From the NCBI GenBank assembly GCA_020249005.1, contig JADCGN010000059.1, positions 1-7,895 on the forward strand: a stretch of DNA of 7,895 bases. Direction: 5' to 3'. This document shows, one piece after another, positions 4,751 to 7,895 of this stretch. Numbering within the stretch: position 1 is the first letter of the stretch; each line of letters starts with the position of its first letter. The DNA comes from Alphaproteobacteria bacterium. GTDB taxonomy: Bacteria; Pseudomonadota; Alphaproteobacteria; UBA2136; UBA6156. The position numbers and the translations under genes are program-made. The notes beneath the pieces were generated by a model. It ran no database searches. It saw only the letters and a program-made list of their open reading frames with translations, and was not told the DNA's origin.

Positions 4751-7700
4751 CTAGTTTTCCAGTTCGCGCAGGCGGGCCAACAGCAAGGTCAGCATCGCCA
4801 CGGTGAGGTGTTTCTCGCGCAGCAGTTGCCGTACCAGCAGCTCGTAGCGGCCGCACATCCGCCCACAGTTGGCGCGCCAGGCCGCCACCGTTTGGCCGTT
4901 GCGCAGCAGGTGGGTGGTGAGGCGCCGCTGGCGCATGAAGAGCTCCAGCACCAGGGCCTGAATGGCCTGGCGGGTGAAGCTATCGGGCACCGGCATGGTG
5001 CGGATTTTCCCCACCAGCGCGGGCAGCTGCAGCGCACTTCCCAACTGCAGGTGCAGGCTTAACACCTTGGCCAAGGGTTGCTTGAGTTTGGCGGCCACTT
5101 CAATGGCGTCGGGCACCACCACCAACGGCGAAAGCAACGCCAACCCCTGGGCCAGCTTGGGCGGCAGCCCCATGGCTTGCCATTCGGTCTGCCAGGCGGC
5201 GATTTCCGGCCGTCCTTGTAAGGCCTTGGGCAGCAGCTGCAAGGCCTCGCCCAACGGGCCAAAGAAGGTTTGCCACCCCGCGGCGAGATCCACCGGCTGC
5301 CCTTGGCGCAGCAACCAGCTGCCCAGGAAGGTTGCGACCAGCTTCAAGCGGGCGTAGGCAGCCACTTGGGCCGGGGTATCCAAAGGTTTGGAGCCTTCCT
5401 GCAAGGCATCCAGCTGTTGCCACAGGCTGGTGAGGCGCGCCACGCAGCAGCCCAAGGCCAAGGCGCGGGCGGCGTCGGTGGCGCGGGCGGCATGGTCGGC
5501 CATCAGGCGCGGCACGGCCAGCAGCCCCAGCCGGTTGATGATCAGGTTGGCCAACATGGTGGCGGTGATTTCCGCCGCCAACGGGTGGTGGTGAATGGCT
5601 TTGGCGTAGGGTTGATGCAATGCTGCGGGGAAGTACCAGCGCAGCAACGGCGCAGCCACCGGGCTGGCCAGCAGGTCGCGATCCTGCAACAATTGGCTGC
5701 GCAGCCAGGCCTTGCTGGCGGCCACCAGCGCCGCCAGTTCGGGGCGGGTGTAGGCCCCGCCGGGGCGGGCCTGCAAATCCTTGCGGGCGGGGAGGCAATC
5801 CAGCGCCATATCGGCGTAGCCTTGTTTCACCAGGGTTTCTTGCCAACCCATCAGTTCGGCGTGGTCGTCGGGGCTGGCGGCGGCTTCCAGGCTGATCAGC
5901 AGGTTCTGGGCGTGGTTGTCGCGCAGCACCAATGTGCACACCTCGTCGGTGAGCGACTTCAACAGCGTATCGCGCTTGGGCCGCGTCAACTGCCCGTTGG
6001 CTTCGGCCTGGGCGAGCAGAATCTTCAGGTTCACCTCGTGGTCCGAGGTATCTACCCCGGCCGAATTGTCCAGCGCGTCGGTGTTCAAACGTACGCCGCG
6101 CTTGGCCAGTTCCACCCGGGCGCGGGGGGTCAGCCCTAAGTTGCCGCCTTCGCCAATGATTGCCGCCCGAAAGGCTTTGGCATCGATCCGCGTGGCGTCG
6201 TTGGCCTTGTCTTGGGCCGCCGCATGGGGCTCATCGGTGGCCTTGATAAAGGTGCCGATGCCGCCGTTCCACAGTGCATCGACTGGGGCGGCCAAGATGG
6301 CTTGAATCAGCGCATCGGGGCTTAGATTCTTGGCCTTGATACCCAGGGCTTGTTGGGCGGCAGCGGAAAGAGGAATACTCTTGGCGCTGCGGGCAAAAAT
6401 GCCCCCCCCGGTGGACAGCAGCTTGGGGTTGTAGCCATCCCAGGCCACCCCGGCTTTGAAGCAGCGCTGACGTTCGGCGTAGCTTTTGGCGGGGTCGGGG
6501 GTGGGGTCGAGGAAGATCTGCGCATGGTTGAAGGCGGCAATCAGCTTCACGTGCGGGCTCATCAGCAGCCCATTGCCGAACACGTCGCCCGCCATGTCGC
6601 CAATCCCCACCATGCGCAGCGGCCGTTTGGCGCTGGGAGTGAGGCCCAAGGCACCCGCGTGGTGCAGCACCGAAATCCAGGCGCCACGGGCGGTGATGGC
6701 CAGTTGTTTATGGTCGTAGCCCGCGCTGCCACCGCTGGCAAACGCATCGCCCAACCAAAACCCCGGTTGGGGGAGCCCCCAATAATTGGCGGCTTGGGAT
6801 TCGGCGTTGGCAAAGTCGGAATAGGTGGCCGTGCCCTTGTCGGCCGCCACCACCAGGTAGGGGTCGGCGCCATCTAGGCAGCGCACGCCCACCGGGTGTA
6901 CGGCGTCCCCCGCGGCATTGCGGGTGTCGCTGACGGAAAGCAGCGCGCGGATGTAGCGGCGGTAGTTGGTCACCGCCCACTCCTTGGCGCTCACGCCCTC
7001 GGGTGCCGCGCCCCGCAGGTAAAAGCCACCCTTGGCCCCCACCGGGATGATGATGGTGTTCTTGCGCATTTGCGCGGTCATCAGGCCCAGCACCTCGGTG
7101 CGGTAGTCGGCCGCGCGGTTGCTGTGGCGCAGCCCGCCGCGGGCCACCGGGCCGCCGCGCAGGTGTACGCCTTCCACCGCCGGGTGATAAACAAAAATCT
7201 CCCGCCACGGGTGCGGCCCCACCACGGAGCCAATCAGGCTGGGGTTCACCTTCAGCGCCAAGGCTTCGTTGGGCTGGCGGCTCCAGGCATTGGTGCGCAG
7301 CGTGGCCAACACCATGCCCAGCAAGGTACGCCACAGCTGCTCCTCTTCGGCATTGGGCAGTTGGGCAATGGCCTGTTCCAGCTTGGCCTGTTGACGCTTG
7401 GCGGCGGCCCGGGCGGCGGCGGGCAGCCGTGGCTGTAGCCTGGCCTTAAAGATTTCCAGCAGCCCCTGGGTGAGGGCGGGGTTGCCCCACAATAAATGCC
7501 GGGTGCGGCGTGGCCCGGCGTTGCGGTTGAGTTGTTGCAAGTAGGCGACCAAGGCGCGTAGCAGCAGCAGGTCTTCGGGCTGGGCGGCCATCAGCAGGGC
7601 CAGGCGGTTCAGGCTGTCCTGTTCGGTTTCCGGCTGAAAGGCGCTTTGCAATACCGCCTGCAGCGCCTGCAATTGGGCCTTGTTAGGTTTGCTGGCCAGC

Positions 7701-7895
7701 GGCGTGGTGTGCAGGGTTTGGCTGGTGAGGCCCCGTTGCGTGCTGCTTTCGCTGTGAATGGCATAGAGCCCGCAGCCTTCCAGCAGCAGCACCGCACGCA
7801 CCAGCGGCAGGGGGGTGGGGCCGCTGAAGGTGATGGCCAGGCCGCCGTTCGCTTGGGTGGCCAGAGAAACTTTGACAGGGGTGGTGGGCAGGGCA
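4751..7895 (-). CDS. NAD-dependent glutamate dehydrogenase, large bacterial type (5' end cut by window edge)
   Basis: Catalyses oxidative deamination of glutamate to 2-oxoglutarate and ammonia with NAD; cytoplasmic, linking amino-acid breakdown to the TCA cycle. The frame is open to the right edge with no start seen, so 1047 C-terminal residues are visible; proteobacterial members have about 1600, so roughly a third is probably missing. A GTG at 7801 is internal, because 31 further in-frame residues precede it and resemble the family stretch before the catalytic region. In visible numbering: EIFVYHPAVEGVHLRGG near 232-248, the lysine-glycine motif VGAKGGF near 285-291, ADKGTA near 351-356, DAFASGGSAGYDHK near 383-396, the Rossmann-type nucleotide-binding segment GIGDMAGDVFGNG near 430-442, and DNSAGVDTSDHEVN near 609-622. 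All are family hallmarks. The motif usually read ARGGLRWSDR is ARGGLRHSNR here. It ends with TAG 58 nt before trpS. Recognition is by motif memory; subclass is uncertain. Confidence 0.94.
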   Translation of the reverse strand, partial: ALPTTPVKVSLATQANGGLAITFSGPTPLPLVRAVLLLEGCGLYAIHSESSTQRGLTSQTLHTTPLASKPNKAQLQALQAVLQSAFQPETEQDSLNRLALLMAAQPEDLLLLRALVAYLQQLNRNAGPRRTRHLLWGNPALTQGLLEIFKARLQPRLPAAARAAAKRQQAKLEQAIAQLPNAEEEQLWRTLLGMVLATLRTNAWSRQPNEALALKVNPSLIGSVVGPHPWREIFVYHPAVEGVHLRGGPVARGGLRHSNRAADYRTEVLGLMTAQMRKNTIIIPVGAKGGFYLRGAAPEGVSAKEWAVTNYRRYIRALLSVSDTRNAAGDAVHPVGVRCLDGADPYLVVAADKGTATYSDFANAESQAANYWGLPQPGFWLGDAFASGGSAGYDHKQLAITARGAWISVLHHAGALGLTPSAKRPLRMVGIGDMAGDVFGNGLLMSPHVKLIAAFNHAQIFLDPTPDPAKSYAERQRCFKAGVAWDGYNPKLLSTGGGIFARSAKSIPLSAAAQQALGIKAKNLSPDALIQAILAAPVDALWNGGIGTFIKATDEPHAAAQDKANDATRIDAKAFRAAIIGEGGNLGLTPRARVELAKRGVRLNTDALDNSAGVDTSDHEVNLKILLAQAEANGQLTRPKRDTLLKSLTDEVCTLVLRDNHAQNLLISLEAAASPDDHAELMGWQETLVKQGYADMALDCLPARKDLQARPGGAYTRPELAALVAASKAWLRSQLLQDRDLLASPVAAPLLRWYFPAALHQPYAKAIHHHPLAAEITATMLANLIINRLGLLAVPRLMADHAARATDAARALALGCCVARLTSLWQQLDALQEGSKPLDTPAQVAAYARLKLVATFLGSWLLRQGQPVDLAAGWQTFFGPLGEALQLLPKALQGRPEIAAWQTEWQAMGLPPKLAQGLALLSPLVVVPDAIEVAAKLKQPLAKVLSLHLQLGSALQLPALVGKIRTMPVPDSFTRQAIQALVLELFMRQRRLTTHLLRNGQTVAAWRANCGRMCGRYELLVRQLLREKHLTVAMLTLLLARLRELEN

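Noticed and set aside
5270..6139. Plus-strand open frame of 289 codons opposite GDH (and similar ones at 6350-6877 and 6896-7438)
   Set aside because: GC-rich antisense shadows of a gene with clear family motifs; low-complexity products.
1..7895. CRISPR arrays, tRNA or rRNA genes, insertion sequences, att repeats
   Set aside because: No regularly spaced repeats, cloverleaf-like segments, transposase or integrase frames, or long terminal repeats were seen on reading both strands.

Overview
The window is a gene-dense, GC-rich stretch in which every supported gene lies on the minus strand, so it reads biologically from right (7895) to left (1). It holds two blocks. Three housekeeping-type genes come first: the C-terminal two thirds of a large NAD-dependent glutamate dehydrogenase (cut by the right edge), tryptophanyl-tRNA synthetase trpS, and a flippase-like (lysylphosphatidylglycerol synthase TM family) membrane protein. 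Immediately downstream is the head of an F-type conjugative type IV secretion (T4SS) cluster: two tandem, paralogous VirB2/TrbC-like pilins, then traL-, traE- and traK-like genes. The cluster probably continues past the left edge, where traB would be expected.

Organism: the combination of the large bacterial NAD-GDH, an F-type TraL-TraE-TraK series, and Sec signal peptides on pilins and TraK points to a GC-rich Gram-negative bacterium, most likely a proteobacterium. No ribosomal RNA or clade-specific marker is present, so this is inference. GDH and trpS are normally chromosomal, so the T4SS is probably chromosomal, in an integrated element or on a large replicon with core genes. No integrase, transposase, tRNA or attachment repeat is visible.

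Layout on the minus strand: GDH (7895-4751), 58 nt gap, trpS (4692-3664), 75 nt gap, flippase-like gene (3588-2608), 116 nt gap carrying a candidate promoter, pilin 1 (2491-2129), no gap (TAA-ATG), pilin 2 (2128-1808), 32 nt gap, traL (1775-1509), 58 nt gap, traE (1450-743), 3 nt gap, traK (739-11). The tra genes look like one operon. The pilins would supply pilus subunits. TraL (VirB3-like), TraE (VirB8-like) and TraK (VirB9-like) would be the inner-membrane, periplasmic and outer-membrane-core parts of the channel.

The most interesting points are the duplicated pilin at the head of the operon, a perfect 10-bp inverted repeat folding over the stop codon of the second pilin, a second hairpin between traL and traE, and the direct junction of the transfer operon with core metabolic genes. 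There is no gene-free stretch over 300 bases.
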